Part shown: positions 32,270 through 42,181 of the stretch, piece by piece
Layout of the letters: every line of letters begins with the position of its first letter
How positions within the stretch are numbered: position 1 is the stretch's first letter
Assembly (NCBI RefSeq): GCF_900142465.1
Contig: NZ_FRAX01000007.1
Coordinates: forward strand, 62,001-126,000
DNA from: Fibrobacter sp. UWH6
Lineage (GTDB): Bacteria; Fibrobacterota; Fibrobacteria; Fibrobacterales; Fibrobacteraceae
Direction: 5' to 3'
DNA: 64,000 bases
Program-made: the position numbers and the translations under genes
The notes under the pieces: generated by a model
Database searches by the model: none
What the model saw: the letters and a program-made list of their open reading frames with translations, nothing else
Told to the model about the DNA's origin: nothing

Positions 32270-33775
32270 TTAGGGCAGTTCCATTCCCAGCAGGCGGATT
32301 TCAGAAACAGCGAAGTCTGCGTTTTCACCTTCGTGGACGTTGTCCAGGTAAATCTTCAGTTCGGTGGTTTCCATGGCCTGGATGGTGGGGTACTGCATAC
32401 CCTTGATGTTTTCCAGCTTTACCTTCTGCTTGAAACCGTCCTTGGTTTCGAGGGTCAGGGTGCGGGGCTTCTTGAAAATGCGGAAACGGTCACCGAAGGC
32501 GTCGTCCACGGACTTCTGGTAGCCAACGGCGATACCGAAATGGGTGACCACGGCGTTGGTTTCAAAGTAAAGGGTCAGAACGGGATTCTGGGGCTTCTGG
32601 GGGACGGGGGCCAGCCAGGCGGTCTTCAGGTCATTGTCCTTAAGGTTGTCCAGCGGATATCCCTTCTTCTGGTCGATTTCCAGTGCCTTAGTTTCGTAGT
32701 TGCCCATGGCGTCGTTCCACTCCAGTTCGCGGAGGGTGCTTTCGGGCTTGTGGGTGAGCATCAGCAGGATCAGCAACATGATGATCAGCGGGAAGATGAA
32801 CACGGCCAGGGCGGTGAGCTTCTTCTGCAAGAGGCGGGCCTTGGGCGAAATCTTGTTGGCCATGTCGGCGATGGACTGGGTGTGCTTGTGGAGCAGAGTC
32901 TGGTTTCCCATGCGTCCAGTCTGGCGATCGCGTTCGGTGGTGAACACCTGGTCACAGGCATCCAGGAATTCCTGCATGTCGTGGAAGCGTTCGTTCAGCT
33001 TTTTCTTGAGGCACTTGAGGATCAGCTTGGAGAGGCCTGCAGGCATATCCTTGCGGAACTGTTCCGGCGGAGGGGGCTGCTGCTGAACGTGCTTCAGGGC
33101 GATTTCGATGGGCTTTTCACCTTCGAAGGGGAGGCGACCGCAGGTCATCTCATAAAGAATGACGCCCATGCTGTAGATATCGGTCTGCAGGGTGACGCTG
33201 TCACCGTGGCACTGTTCGGGGCTCATGTATTCCGGGGTACCCATGGTCATGCCGGTGCGGGTCAGGCGTTCCTTTTCCATTTCCTGGATGTAGGAGATGC
33301 CGAAATCCATGATGTACACGCGGTTGTCGCGGGTCAGCATGATGTTGGAGGGCTTGATGTCGCGGTGAACGATACCCTTGTTATGGGCGTAGAGCAGGCC
33401 GCGGGCAATCTGGCGGATAATGACTTCGATGGCCTCGAAGGAGAGCTGTTCCTTGTTGTGGAGGATGTCCGAAAGGTTGGTGCCTTCCACATAAGTCATG
33501 GAAATGAACAGCTGGTTGTTCTGCTGACCAAAGTCGAACACATGAACCACGTTCTGGTGGTCCAGTTCCTTCATGGCCTGAGCTTCCATGTAGAAACGCT
33601 TGATGGCCTCTTCATCGGAGGAGGCGTCCAAGATCTTGAAGGCTACTTCGCGGTTAAGCCTTTTGTCCATGGCCTTGTAGACGTTGCCCATGCCCCCTTT
33701 ACCCAAGGTTCCAATGAGGTCATAGTTTGCGTTAAAAGGACGAGGAAATACTTCTGGCTTCTGCGGTGCGATCAT
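32270..33775 (-). CDS. Membrane Ser/Thr protein kinase with C-terminal discoidin-like sensor domain
   Basis: 501 residues. The N-terminal kinase (about 18-280) has GKGGMGNVYKA, Lys47, HRDIKPSN (Asp139) and DFG (Asp157), as in PknB-type kinases. One TM helix (about 321-340) leads to a C-terminal domain (about 345-501) with DNLKDNDLKTAWLAP and VLTLYFE, resembling discoidin/NADase-type ligand-binding domains outside the membrane. The kinase would sense an extracytoplasmic ligand and phosphorylate cytoplasmic targets. It overlaps the FHA-ABC gene by 4 bases, so that transporter is the obvious phosphothreonine-binding partner. Confidence 0.9.
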   Translation of the reverse strand: MIAPQKPEVFPRPFNANYDLIGTLGKGGMGNVYKAMDKRLNREVAFKILDASSDEEAIKRFYMEAQAMKELDHQNVVHVFDFGQQNNQLFISMTYVEGTNLSDILHNKEQLSFEAIEVIIRQIARGLLYAHNKGIVHRDIKPSNIMLTRDNRVYIMDFGISYIQEMEKERLTRTGMTMGTPEYMSPEQCHGDSVTLQTDIYSMGVILYEMTCGRLPFEGEKPIEIALKHVQQQPPPPEQFRKDMPAGLSKLILKCLKKKLNERFHDMQEFLDACDQVFTTERDRQTGRMGNQTLLHKHTQSIADMANKISPKARLLQKKLTALAVFIFPLIIMLLILLMLTHKPESTLRELEWNDAMGNYETKALEIDQKKGYPLDNLKDNDLKTAWLAPVPQKPQNPVLTLYFETNAVVTHFGIAVGYQKSVDDAFGDRFRIFKKPRTLTLETKDGFKQKVKLENIKGMQYPTIQAMETTELKIYLDNVHEGENADFAVSEIRLLGMELP

Positions 33776-35820
33776 TTTGCGTTCTTGGATCTAAAAAGTT
33801 TAATTGCCATCACAATATAAAAACCTACAGCGATGGCGATGGCGGCAACAATGTTTACAACGGGGTCTTGACGCTCTAAAAGTAGGTTCAAAAGGCTATT
33901 TTGGTTGTAGCGGGACCAGATTACGGTAGACAGGGCGCGGCCAAGAGCCTGCATCTGATCTAGGGGAACCAGCGCACCGGCAAGTGCTACCTGGGGAATA
34001 ATAAGCAAGGGGAGGGTAGCGTTTGCCTGTCCGGAATTCCTGGAGAAGGCGCTCACCATTAAGCCCACCATGACGGCTGGCAGGACCATGGCTGCCGTAG
34101 TAAGCAAAAGTGCTGTCACGGGAACGTGGGAAGCGATCCTGAAATTGACGAAGGCGTATACGATAAGCGTCTGAATCCAGGCCACCAAGGTGGGGAGGGT
34201 GGCCTTTGAAAGCAGGGTGGGCAGGACCTTTACGCCCTTACGGAACTCGCCCTGGAGAATCTGACGTTCCTGAACAATTTCGCGGATTGACAAGGAAAGG
34301 GCTAACCAGTTTGCCGAAAGGATGACGGCGAAGGCTACAATCCAAAGAGAAGTCAGCTCCGAGAAAATCAGGGAGAAAAGTCCACCGATAACCAGGGGTT
34401 GAATAATCAAGGTGAGGGTCTTTCCCAGGTCGCGGAACCATTGTTTTGCGGTAAGACCTATCTTGTAGAACAGCACAGGGGCAAGTTCATTCTTTACGAA
34501 ATAAATGTTTGGATGGGCGCTCTCGTCGCCGTTAGAATCGTCCTGATTATCCTGGGCCTTACGTTCCCAGGAGTTCTTCCAGTTGGTGGCGGATTCGTCG
34601 TTCAGGTCCGAAAGAATTTCTTCGGGATCCCTGGTGTTGAAATAGCGGAAGGCATCGGCGGGGGTGCCGTAAAAACCTTGTTCCCCGTGATGTAATACCA
34701 GCACCTTGTTGGCGATGTCCAAAGCTTCGTAGCTATGGGTGGTAAGAATCACCGTGTGACCCAGGAACGAAAGCTGTTGCAGATGGGTGCAGAGGATCTT
34801 GGCGTTGTAAGGATCCAATCCGGAAAGAGGTTCATCGAGAACGATAAGGCCCGGGTTGCCCATGAGTTCGCGGGCCAGGGCCACACGACGGTGTTCGCCT
34901 CCGCTCAGAGTCTTTACCAGATTGTCCATGCGTTCGGTCAGACCGAAAAGCTGACAGAACTGCTCCATGCGTTTTTGGGCATTGGCCTTGAATTCATGGT
35001 GGTTCATGCTGGTGCGTCCGCCATCCAGAAGTGTTTCGCGGACTGTCAGGTCGCGGCGCAGTTCCGGATCCTGCTCCAAGAATGCAATATGCTTGCGGAT
35101 TTCTGCATTGCGGTAATCCAGGCCTCCGATGCGGACCTGTGATTTTTCGCCACAGCTGTGAATGCCCTGTAGCAGTCGCAGGAGGGTGGATTTTCCCTGG
35201 CCTGAACGACCGATAATAGCCATGATTTCGCCGGCGGGCAGCGTGAAATTCAAGTCGCGGACAATCTGCTTTTTACCTGCAAAAATATCCAGCTGGCGGG
35301 CGGTGACGCTAAAACCCTGAGGGGCGTTAAAGCAGGCGACACGGCCTTCCGAAAGTTCCAGCTCATAACCGGGAATCTTGAAAATTTCACCTTCGTTCAG
35401 GGGTATGGAGCGAAGGACTTTCCCCTGGGGGGAGACCATCTTCTGTGTAAAGTTGATCAGGGCGGCGCTCGCAGACGTCTCGACGGAAATACCTTCAGGC
35501 AGTTCCGTTTCAGAATTGTTGAAGGCATCCATCACCAGTAACGACAGATGGCGATCCTTCAAGGTGGCCTGCAACTTCTGCGTTCCGATAAGAATGACAT
35601 CGCCATCCTTAATGGGAAGCGGTGCAGAAACGTCGGCACCATTCAGCTGCGTTACGCTGTTCTCGGTCAGGTTCCGCAAAGTCCATTGGCCAGAAACGCA
35701 CTCCAATACCGCATGCTGTCTAGACACCATCAGGTTATCTAGCACCAGGCAATTATCCGACTTACGGCCGATAGTAAAGGGCTTGTCGGCTGAAGGAGTG
35801 ACGATCTGGAAGGACTTCAT
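33772..35820 (-). CDS. FHA-domain ABC transporter (ABCG-like half transporter)
   Basis: 682 residues. The FHA domain is at about 1-70 (FTIGRKSDN, VSRQHA), where phosphothreonine peptides bind. A second FHA-like region lies at about 85-170. The ABC ATPase spans about 180-400 (GRSGQGKST Walker A, LSGGEHRRVALARE signature, LIVLDEPLSG). A six-helix ABC2 membrane domain (about 480-680) completes a half transporter like ABCG. The substrate is not predictable. Encoded immediately before a Ser/Thr kinase and overlapping it by 4 bases, so its FHA domain may read that kinase's phosphorylation. Confidence 0.9.
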   Translation of the reverse strand: MKSFQIVTPSADKPFTIGRKSDNCLVLDNLMVSRQHAVLECVSGQWTLRNLTENSVTQLNGADVSAPLPIKDGDVILIGTQKLQATLKDRHLSLLVMDAFNNSETELPEGISVETSASAALINFTQKMVSPQGKVLRSIPLNEGEIFKIPGYELELSEGRVACFNAPQGFSVTARQLDIFAGKKQIVRDLNFTLPAGEIMAIIGRSGQGKSTLLRLLQGIHSCGEKSQVRIGGLDYRNAEIRKHIAFLEQDPELRRDLTVRETLLDGGRTSMNHHEFKANAQKRMEQFCQLFGLTERMDNLVKTLSGGEHRRVALARELMGNPGLIVLDEPLSGLDPYNAKILCTHLQQLSFLGHTVILTTHSYEALDIANKVLVLHHGEQGFYGTPADAFRYFNTRDPEEILSDLNDESATNWKNSWERKAQDNQDDSNGDESAHPNIYFVKNELAPVLFYKIGLTAKQWFRDLGKTLTLIIQPLVIGGLFSLIFSELTSLWIVAFAVILSANWLALSLSIREIVQERQILQGEFRKGVKVLPTLLSKATLPTLVAWIQTLIVYAFVNFRIASHVPVTALLLTTAAMVLPAVMVGLMVSAFSRNSGQANATLPLLIIPQVALAGALVPLDQMQALGRALSTVIWSRYNQNSLLNLLLERQDPVVNIVAAIAIAVGFYIVMAIKLFRSKNAK

Positions 35821-35840
35821 ATAACTAATTATAAGGTAGG

Positions 35841-35920
35841 AATTATGAATTACAAAACTTTAAAATAGTTCTAAAACCATCTTGATGAATCTCATAATTC
35901 ATAATTCGTAATTCATAATT
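35841..35920. repeat. 13-base inverted repeat between FHA-ABC and aminotransferase genes
   Basis: AATTATGAATTAC and GTAATTCATAATT are exact complements 54 bases apart. Further ATAATTCATAATT units sit between them. AT-rich; no T-run directly after the stem. Confidence 0.55.
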
Positions 35921-37112
35921 AAACCAGAGCCTTCAGGCCGGCGATAAAGCGGTCGCATGCCTTTTCCAAAGTTTCGTCACTGGCTGCGTAAGAGAAACGA
36001 ACACAGGTATCGTCACCGAATGCGGCACCCGGCACAATGGCAAGGCCCTGAGACTGCAGCAAGTATTCGCAAAGTTCAACGGAACCGCCAATGACCTTAC
36101 CCTCGGGAGTCTTCTTGCCGTAGAAACAGGTCACGGGAGCGAACAGATAGAATGCGCCCTCCGGTGCGTGAGCGGGAACCGGCAGGATTTCTGCGGTACG
36201 CTTCAGCATGTAGTTGCGACGCTTCAGGAATGCAGCCTGCATGGCTTCTACGTTAGACTTGTCCATTTCAAGAGCGCCCAATGCGGCGTACTGCGCTACG
36301 TTGCTAGGGTGGTGTGTTGCCTGTCCCTGGATTTTGCCGATGATCTTTGCGATGTCGGCGGGGGCTGCGTTGTAACCGATACGCCAACCGGTCATGCAAT
36401 GGGACTTGGAGAAACCGTTAATGACGATGGTACGTTCAGCCATGCCGGGGAAGGCGGCGGCGCTTGTAAATTCGGTATCGTAGACGAAGTATTCATACAC
36501 TTCGTCAGAAATGCAGTAGATGTCCTTTTCCACGATTACCTTGGCCAGTTCACCCAGTTCTTCCTTGGTGTACACGGCTCCGGTGGGGTTGCAGGGGTTA
36601 TTCAGGAGGATTGCCTTGGTCTTGTCTGTAATGGCGGCGCGGAGCTGTTCTGCGGTAATCTTGAACTTGGCTTCCTTGGTAGCTTGTACAATTACGGGCA
36701 CACCACCAAGCCACTTTACCAGTTCGGGGTAAGTGACCCAGTAAGGAGCGGGAACGATCACTTCGTCACCCGGATTCACAAGTGCTGCCAGGGAGTTGAA
36801 CACGGCATGCTTTGCACCGCTAGTCATGATGATCTGTTCCGGCTTGTAGTCCAGACCGTTTTCATCTTTCAGTTTCTTGGCCACGGCCTTGCGGACTTCC
36901 ATAATGCCCACAGGTGCGGTGTAGCGGGTCTTGCCCTCGTCAATAGCCTTGCAAGCAGCAGCACGGATAGGCCCCGGTGTAGGGAAGTCCGGTTCACCGG
37001 CACCCAAACTGACAACGTCCTTGCCATCAGCAATCATCTGCTTGGCCAAAGTATCGATAGCGACCGTCAAACTGGCGGCAATATTCAAAGTTCTAGTGGA
37101 TAGAGGTTTCAT
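35919..37112 (-). CDS. Class I aspartate aminotransferase (subgroup Ib)
   Basis: 397 residues. It begins LSTRTLNIAASLTVAID, then LGAGEPDFPTP. NNPCNPTGAVY and SDEVYEYFVYD bind the cofactor ring, and NGFSKSHCMTGWRIGY carries the pyridoxal-phosphate Lys. The C-terminus has CVRFSYAASDETLEKA. Enzymes of this subgroup transaminate aspartate and sometimes prephenate or aromatic amino acids. It starts inside the end of the exporter gene (20-base overlap), so it is probably co-transcribed with it, without a clear functional link. Confidence 0.92.
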   Translation of the reverse strand: MKPLSTRTLNIAASLTVAIDTLAKQMIADGKDVVSLGAGEPDFPTPGPIRAAACKAIDEGKTRYTAPVGIMEVRKAVAKKLKDENGLDYKPEQIIMTSGAKHAVFNSLAALVNPGDEVIVPAPYWVTYPELVKWLGGVPVIVQATKEAKFKITAEQLRAAITDKTKAILLNNPCNPTGAVYTKEELGELAKVIVEKDIYCISDEVYEYFVYDTEFTSAAAFPGMAERTIVINGFSKSHCMTGWRIGYNAAPADIAKIIGKIQGQATHHPSNVAQYAALGALEMDKSNVEAMQAAFLKRRNYMLKRTAEILPVPAHAPEGAFYLFAPVTCFYGKKTPEGKVIGGSVELCEYLLQSQGLAIVPGAAFGDDTCVRFSYAASDETLEKACDRFIAGLKALV

Positions 37113-39516
37113 TTTTTCTGAGCCTTGATTTCTTGATGACGCGGTAAGTATCCAACGTACTTGCGATAAGGGGGTAAATGGTTAACTGTGAAATGAATAT
37201 GCAAATCAATCCGATGACACTGATAATGCCCATGCTGCGAATACCCGGGTGGGACGAAAGCAACATGGCGAAAGAGCCGATAAAACTGGCCCCCTGTGCC
37301 GTAAGGATTGAAGAAAGCTTTGCGCGCAGAACGGTCCAGGCGGTTCCATTCTGCTTTTCGTAATAGGATGACCAGAGCTGCAAGGAGCCATCAACACTGA
37401 CCCCAATCAGCAGCACGAATGCCAGGGAACTGTAGAACGAAATATGGATTCCCCAACCGTGAACAAGAATGGTCAACCAGCTCATAGAGAACATGGAAGG
37501 GAGTACCGTAAAGAAGGCTCGGCTCAATTTATTGTAGTACAGCAGCAGAATGAACCAAAGCATGATAATCCCAAGCACAATGGACTTGTCGACATTCTGG
37601 AGCACCAGGTCCAATACGTTTGCTCTAAGGATGGGGGTTCCGCAGACCTTGAATTTGTTGTCCTGGATGCCGTCAAACTTCTGGAGTTGAGCATTAATGT
37701 GGCGGCAGGCCAGGCCATTGTCAGGATCGGAAGAGGGGATGATAAAGGCAAATACTCCGGACTGACCGTCCTTGCCCGAGAACTTGCGGCGGATATCTTC
37801 AGAAAGTTTGAATTCCTGGATGTCATTCTCATAGTTAGAGAGCATCTCCACGATAGAAACACTGTCGTCTGTGGCCAAGCGAGACAAAATCTGAGGAGTC
37901 AGCTCCGCCTTCAGGTGTTCCAGCATATTTTTCTTGTTCTTGCTCATCTTGGGCATGAACTGGTACTGGGTGTAAATTCTTCCCAAGTCGGGAATCTGTC
38001 CACGATCCTTCAGGTGTTTGAAGTCTTCCTGGATGCTGCTACTGTATGAGGAGTCCGGCAACATCACAATGACTGGATCGAAGGTGGAGAATCCGGTCTC
38101 TTCGATCAGGGCGTTCACCTTCTGCTCATCCAACTGCATTTCGGTCTGCCTGAAATCGTAAAGGAAGGCCAGGTTGTTGCCGCTGTACAAAAGGCCTGCG
38201 CTACTGAGGATGCTGATGCATACAATGATGGCCCAGTTCACCTTATTGGGGAACAGCTTGAGACGTCGAGGAATGTGTCGGGAAATTTCGGCAATGTTGA
38301 ACATCTTCTTCTGCTGGGCAAAGCGCAACAGCGATACACCCAGAAGGGGGCAGATATAGAGGTTCATCAAGACTCCGATGGCTCCAAGGATTGCCAATTC
38401 CCGCAAACCCGGCAGAGGAATCAGCAACAGCGAAAGGAACAGGGCAGCCATGATTAGCGAAGAGGCCGCAACCGGAGGCATAATACCCAGGATAGCACTT
38501 TCGGTACTGAGGGTGGGGCTTAAGTTTTGGTCACGTTCCTGGAAGAATCGGGTCAGGAGGTGCGTCTGTATTTGCATGGCGTGGCCCGGCAAAATCAAGG
38601 CCAGGTTTAACGTAAACAGATTGATTCTTCCAAAAAACAGGTAGGCAATCCCGAACATGAATATGGTGGGAAGTGCAATAGGCAAACCAGAAATCAGGAT
38701 CAACTGGGGCCGTCTATAGAAATGGAGCATGGACAGCACCAGGAGGATGATGACAGCCATTCCCCCCGCGAATTTTGCCTCGGGCAGAAGTTTCTTACCG
38801 GTCTTGATTGACTTGTAAATCTTTCCGGTATAGTAGACTTCAATGTTTCGTGAGCTTGCTGCAGAGTCAAGATAAGCTTTGGCTCGGTTGTAAAGATTGC
38901 GATTTGACTGCAGGTCGGTCAGGGAATGGGTGGGGTAGATGTCAATGACACGGATTGTCCCATCATTGTTGGCATGGGACTGTTGGAGTTCCCTAAAGTA
39001 TTTTTCTTCGATCTGCTTTACCAGTCCATCAGCCTTTTCTGCAGTTGCACCTGCACTATCTGCAGATTCAGTAAGGTCGACTAGAAAGGGATTGCTTTTA
39101 CGGAAATGGGCGTTTTTGACACTGTCAACCATGTTGACTACAGCGGCAACTTCGTCTTCATTGGCATACAGGAGGCGGTTCTTCTTGAAAAAGTTTTCGT
39201 CGGCGGCAAACTCGATAAAGTGAACCAGAGGGTCCTTGGAGAAATCCCTGGCGAAATTACGGGCCAGGTTGAAATTCGTCAAACTGTCTTTTGATTGTAA
39301 GACAATAGTGAGGCTGCCTAATCCACCAAAAGAATTTTCAATATCCTGATAATCTAGTTGTACCTCATTTCCCTTCAGAGAATCCTGCAACTGGAGTTCC
39401 CAACGCAAATGGTTAATGGGATAGATACAAAGTGCGGCCAATACCAACGATACGATGATATTCGCCCTATAATTTTGCCCTAATCTCTTAACTATTTTTG
39501 CGAACGCAGAAAACAT
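37093..39516 (-). CDS. RND/MMPL-family exporter
   Basis: 807 residues. TM1 at about 20-36, a periplasmic loop (about 37-245), TM2-6 (about 245-400), TM7 (about 425-445), a second periplasmic loop (about 446-640) and TM8-12 (about 645-800): the duplicated layout of RND permeases, MMPL branch. SFGGLGSLTIVLQSKDS and the TM segments match COG1033-like predicted exporters. It probably moves a lipid or other hydrophobic molecule out of the inner membrane. It is divergent from a BamA-like barrel gene 30 bases away. Confidence 0.9.
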   Translation of the reverse strand: MFSAFAKIVKRLGQNYRANIIVSLVLAALCIYPINHLRWELQLQDSLKGNEVQLDYQDIENSFGGLGSLTIVLQSKDSLTNFNLARNFARDFSKDPLVHFIEFAADENFFKKNRLLYANEDEVAAVVNMVDSVKNAHFRKSNPFLVDLTESADSAGATAEKADGLVKQIEEKYFRELQQSHANNDGTIRVIDIYPTHSLTDLQSNRNLYNRAKAYLDSAASSRNIEVYYTGKIYKSIKTGKKLLPEAKFAGGMAVIILLVLSMLHFYRRPQLILISGLPIALPTIFMFGIAYLFFGRINLFTLNLALILPGHAMQIQTHLLTRFFQERDQNLSPTLSTESAILGIMPPVAASSLIMAALFLSLLLIPLPGLRELAILGAIGVLMNLYICPLLGVSLLRFAQQKKMFNIAEISRHIPRRLKLFPNKVNWAIIVCISILSSAGLLYSGNNLAFLYDFRQTEMQLDEQKVNALIEETGFSTFDPVIVMLPDSSYSSSIQEDFKHLKDRGQIPDLGRIYTQYQFMPKMSKNKKNMLEHLKAELTPQILSRLATDDSVSIVEMLSNYENDIQEFKLSEDIRRKFSGKDGQSGVFAFIIPSSDPDNGLACRHINAQLQKFDGIQDNKFKVCGTPILRANVLDLVLQNVDKSIVLGIIMLWFILLLYYNKLSRAFFTVLPSMFSMSWLTILVHGWGIHISFYSSLAFVLLIGVSVDGSLQLWSSYYEKQNGTAWTVLRAKLSSILTAQGASFIGSFAMLLSSHPGIRSMGIISVIGLICIFISQLTIYPLIASTLDTYRVIKKSRLRKNETSIH

Positions 39517-39546
39517 GACAACAATATAATTATAAATTGGGGGGGT

Positions 39547-41061
39547 ATGAAGTTGGGTTTATGTAGGAAGATCGCTACGATGGCGTTTTGTTTGCAGCTG
39601 ATGGCTGCAAGCCCTTTTGCACAAACCAAGGAATCCAATGATCCTGCACCTCAAAATTCAACTTCCGAAAATCCCGAAACAGAGAACGTCGAAGAAGAAG
39701 ATTCGTTCAAGTGGTCTAACCTGTGGAAATGGCCCCTGGACTACATCATCCAGCCAGTACTGAACGTCCTCATCTACCCGATTGCGACCCCCATCGATTA
39801 CGCGGTCAAGAACGGAGTCATCGAAAGGTCGGTGGATTTAATCACCTTCGGCGAACGCAAGAACATATTCATTTACCCTAGTTTCAACTTAAAACCGGGC
39901 GCAAGTACCGAACTGGGCGTTGTCTATCGACACCGTAGCGTATTCCTGGATCGAGATTATCTAGTGCTGCAAGGGGAATTTTTTGCCAACGGCGACTTGG
40001 CCTTCGATACACGATACACCAAGCAGTCTATCCTTGGGACTCCGCTTTTCGCCGGCGTTCGTTACAGTATCAACTGGAACCGAGACAGACATTTTATTGT
40101 TCCCGAAACAAAGGCTAGCTATCTACAGCCGGATTCCAGCTTTAGTATTACCTGGCGACTTGGCGCACCGCTTTCTGACAACCGCAACTGGAATGCTGAA
40201 ATCTGGACAACCCAAAACTTCATCAAGGCCGATGTTCCCGATATCGAAGACTCCCTGTTATTTAGCAAGAAGTTTTCCATCGAAGACCGCGGACTATATC
40301 AAGACCATATGGAATTTCCCATTGGTGCATCCATCATCTACGACGACCTGGATTACCCATACGCCCCATCCCGAGGTTCCCGCGTCAGTTTTTCAGGTTC
40401 CTATAACATTGTCAGCAAGTACGACGGCGTAAGTGTCAAGGAACTGGGCGATGAAGCCAAGGACTATTATGACGAAGATATCATTAATGGTTCCAAAAGA
40501 AAGCACGATTACATCCGCACGGAGTTCTTGCTCCAGCGTTATTTCTTGCTAGGCAGCAGCCCCAACTATATTCTAAGCGCAACAGAAGCCCGACAGAACC
40601 GTAAGTTCTATACCGACTTTTCCTGGGATGAAGCCATTCGTGTATGGCGTCCCGAAAACATGATGCAAACCCTTTTTGAGAGAAGGGTTATCGCCTTACA
40701 GTATAGGCTAATTGATTTATGGGAAATGGAAAAAGGCGGCGCACCCTTTAACGCATTCCCCACATTGAATGCAAGAACTCCGCTGCGTGGATATGGGGAT
40801 ACATGGGCATCCCATCATATCATGTCCTTGAGCGCAGAATATCGCTGGCCGGTAGACCGCTTTGTTGATGGAGTCGTGTTCGACGAATACGCACTTATCG
40901 CCGATAAAATCGACAAGTGGAGTTTCGACCATTACTACAACTCATGGGGCTTTGGCATCCGAGTTCGTCAGCCCAACATGTTCCTGTGCCGTGTGCAGCT
41001 GGGATTCCACGGACTGCACGGCGTCAATATGATTATAACCATCGCACCGGAATTCCGATAA
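39547..41061 (+). CDS. BamA/TamA-like outer-membrane barrel without visible POTRA domains
   Basis: 504 residues. Signal peptide (about 1-25), acidic linker (about 27-52), then an amphipathic region (WPLDYIIQPVLNVLIYPIATP) and beta-strands to the end. LRGYGDTWASHHIMSLSAEYRWPV is the LRGY-type segment of the Omp85 L6 loop, followed by a last-strand-like end (VNMIITIAPEFR). POTRA domains are missing, so it is a short Omp85 member. GGGGGGT precedes the ATG. Its divergent neighbour is an RND/MMPL exporter; together they could form an export route, but that is inference. Confidence 0.82.
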   Translation: MKLGLCRKIATMAFCLQLMAASPFAQTKESNDPAPQNSTSENPETENVEEEDSFKWSNLWKWPLDYIIQPVLNVLIYPIATPIDYAVKNGVIERSVDLITFGERKNIFIYPSFNLKPGASTELGVVYRHRSVFLDRDYLVLQGEFFANGDLAFDTRYTKQSILGTPLFAGVRYSINWNRDRHFIVPETKASYLQPDSSFSITWRLGAPLSDNRNWNAEIWTTQNFIKADVPDIEDSLLFSKKFSIEDRGLYQDHMEFPIGASIIYDDLDYPYAPSRGSRVSFSGSYNIVSKYDGVSVKELGDEAKDYYDEDIINGSKRKHDYIRTEFLLQRYFLLGSSPNYILSATEARQNRKFYTDFSWDEAIRVWRPENMMQTLFERRVIALQYRLIDLWEMEKGGAPFNAFPTLNARTPLRGYGDTWASHHIMSLSAEYRWPVDRFVDGVVFDEYALIADKIDKWSFDHYYNSWGFGIRVRQPNMFLCRVQLGFHGLHGVNMIITIAPEFR

Positions 41062-41106
41062 TAACCGAAGCTGCAGCAAAAGGAACGGCAACAACTCGAG
41101 CCGAAA

Positions 41107-42177
41107 CTAAAGAGGCATTTCTTCTTGCAAATTGAAGCCCGCCTGCGTCTGCCCCTGGAACTGCGATACAGCTCTGGGTGGAATCGGCCTGTGCAGCATC
41201 TCGTACGCGTTGTGGGTGGCCATGCGCCCTCTAGGAGTGCGGGAAAGCAGGCCCTTTCTAATGAGGTAGGGCTCATACACTTCTTCAATGGTATCGGGTT
41301 CTTCGCCAATAGCAGCCCCGATAGTTCCAAGGCCCACTGGACCTCCACCGAAATTGTCTATAAGCATCGTAAGAATTTTACGGTCCATGCCATCTAGGCC
41401 TTCGCCGTCGATTCCCAGCATATCCAAAGTTTTCTGGGCAGAATTCAAGTCGATAACTCCAGTTCCACGAACCTGAGCCACATCGCGGCAACGCCTTAAC
41501 ACGCGGTTGGCGATACGGGGTGTTCCGCGGCAACGACCACCTAGCAATCTGGCGGCATCTTCATCCAATTCAATATCCAAAATTCTTGCGCTACGCATCA
41601 AGATCAGCATGATATCTTCTTCATCATACAATTCCAGGCGATACTGAAGACCAAATCTATCACGCAAGGGGCCAGTCAGAAGGCCGCTGCGGGTGGTCGC
41701 GCCCACCAGGGTAAAATGCTTCAGGGGGAGGTTTACGCTGCGGGCCGCAGGGCCGGAATCCAGCATGATGTCCAACCTGAAATCTTCCATGGCGGGGTAG
41801 AGGTATTCTTCTACAACGCGGTTCAGACGATGGATTTCATCGATAAAGAGAATATCGTTTTCCTGCAGACTAGTCAAAAGACCTGCCAAGTCACTGGCTT
41901 TTTCAAGAACCGGTCCGCTGGTAATATGGATGTTCACGCCCATTTCCTTGGCGATAATCCCAGCCAAAGTCGTCTTACCAAGTCCCGGAGGACCAGAAAA
42001 TAGACAATGGTCCAGGGCGTCTCCGCGATGCCTTGCCGCCTCAATGGCGATAGAAAGACTTTCCTTAATGGATTTCTGTCCGGTAAATTCCGCAAGTGAT
42101 GGGGGACGGAGGGTGTTTTCGGCATCGCCTTCGTCACCAGAACGTCTTTCCGGAGAAATAATACGCTGATCTTCCAT
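41107..42177 (-). CDS. ruvB: Holliday junction branch-migration helicase RuvB
   Basis: 356 residues. AAA+ core with GPPGLGKTT (Walker A) and [10 protein letters not shown] (Walker B), GATTRSGLL sensor region and [13 protein letters not shown] winged-helix end includes [17 protein letters not shown]. It drives branch migration with RuvA. It follows ruvA by 4 bases. No ruvC is present here. The C-terminal extension after [12 protein letters not shown] (about 25 residues) is longer than in E. coli. Confidence 0.97.
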   Translation of the reverse strand: MEDQRIISPERRSGDEGDAENTLRPPSLAEFTGQKSIKESLSIAIEAARHRGDALDHCLFSGPPGLGKTTLAGIIAKEMGVNIHITSGPVLEKASDLAGLLTSLQENDILFIDEIHRLNRVVEEYLYPAMEDFRLDIMLDSGPAARSVNLPLKHFTLVGATTRSGLLTGPLRDRFGLQYRLELYDEEDIMLILMRSARILDIELDEDAARLLGGRCRGTPRIANRVLRRCRDVAQVRGTGVIDLNSAQKTLDMLGIDGEGLDGMDRKILTMLIDNFGGGPVGLGTIGAAIGEEPDTIEEVYEPYLIRKGLLSRTPRGRMATHNAYEMLHRPIPPRAVSQFQGQTQAGFNLQEEMPL

Positions 42178-42181
42178 AGGA

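Noticed and set aside
32333-33820. 495-codon frame opposite the kinase gene
   Set aside because: Shadow of the kinase; it has no signal or motif and also crosses the kinase-transporter junction.
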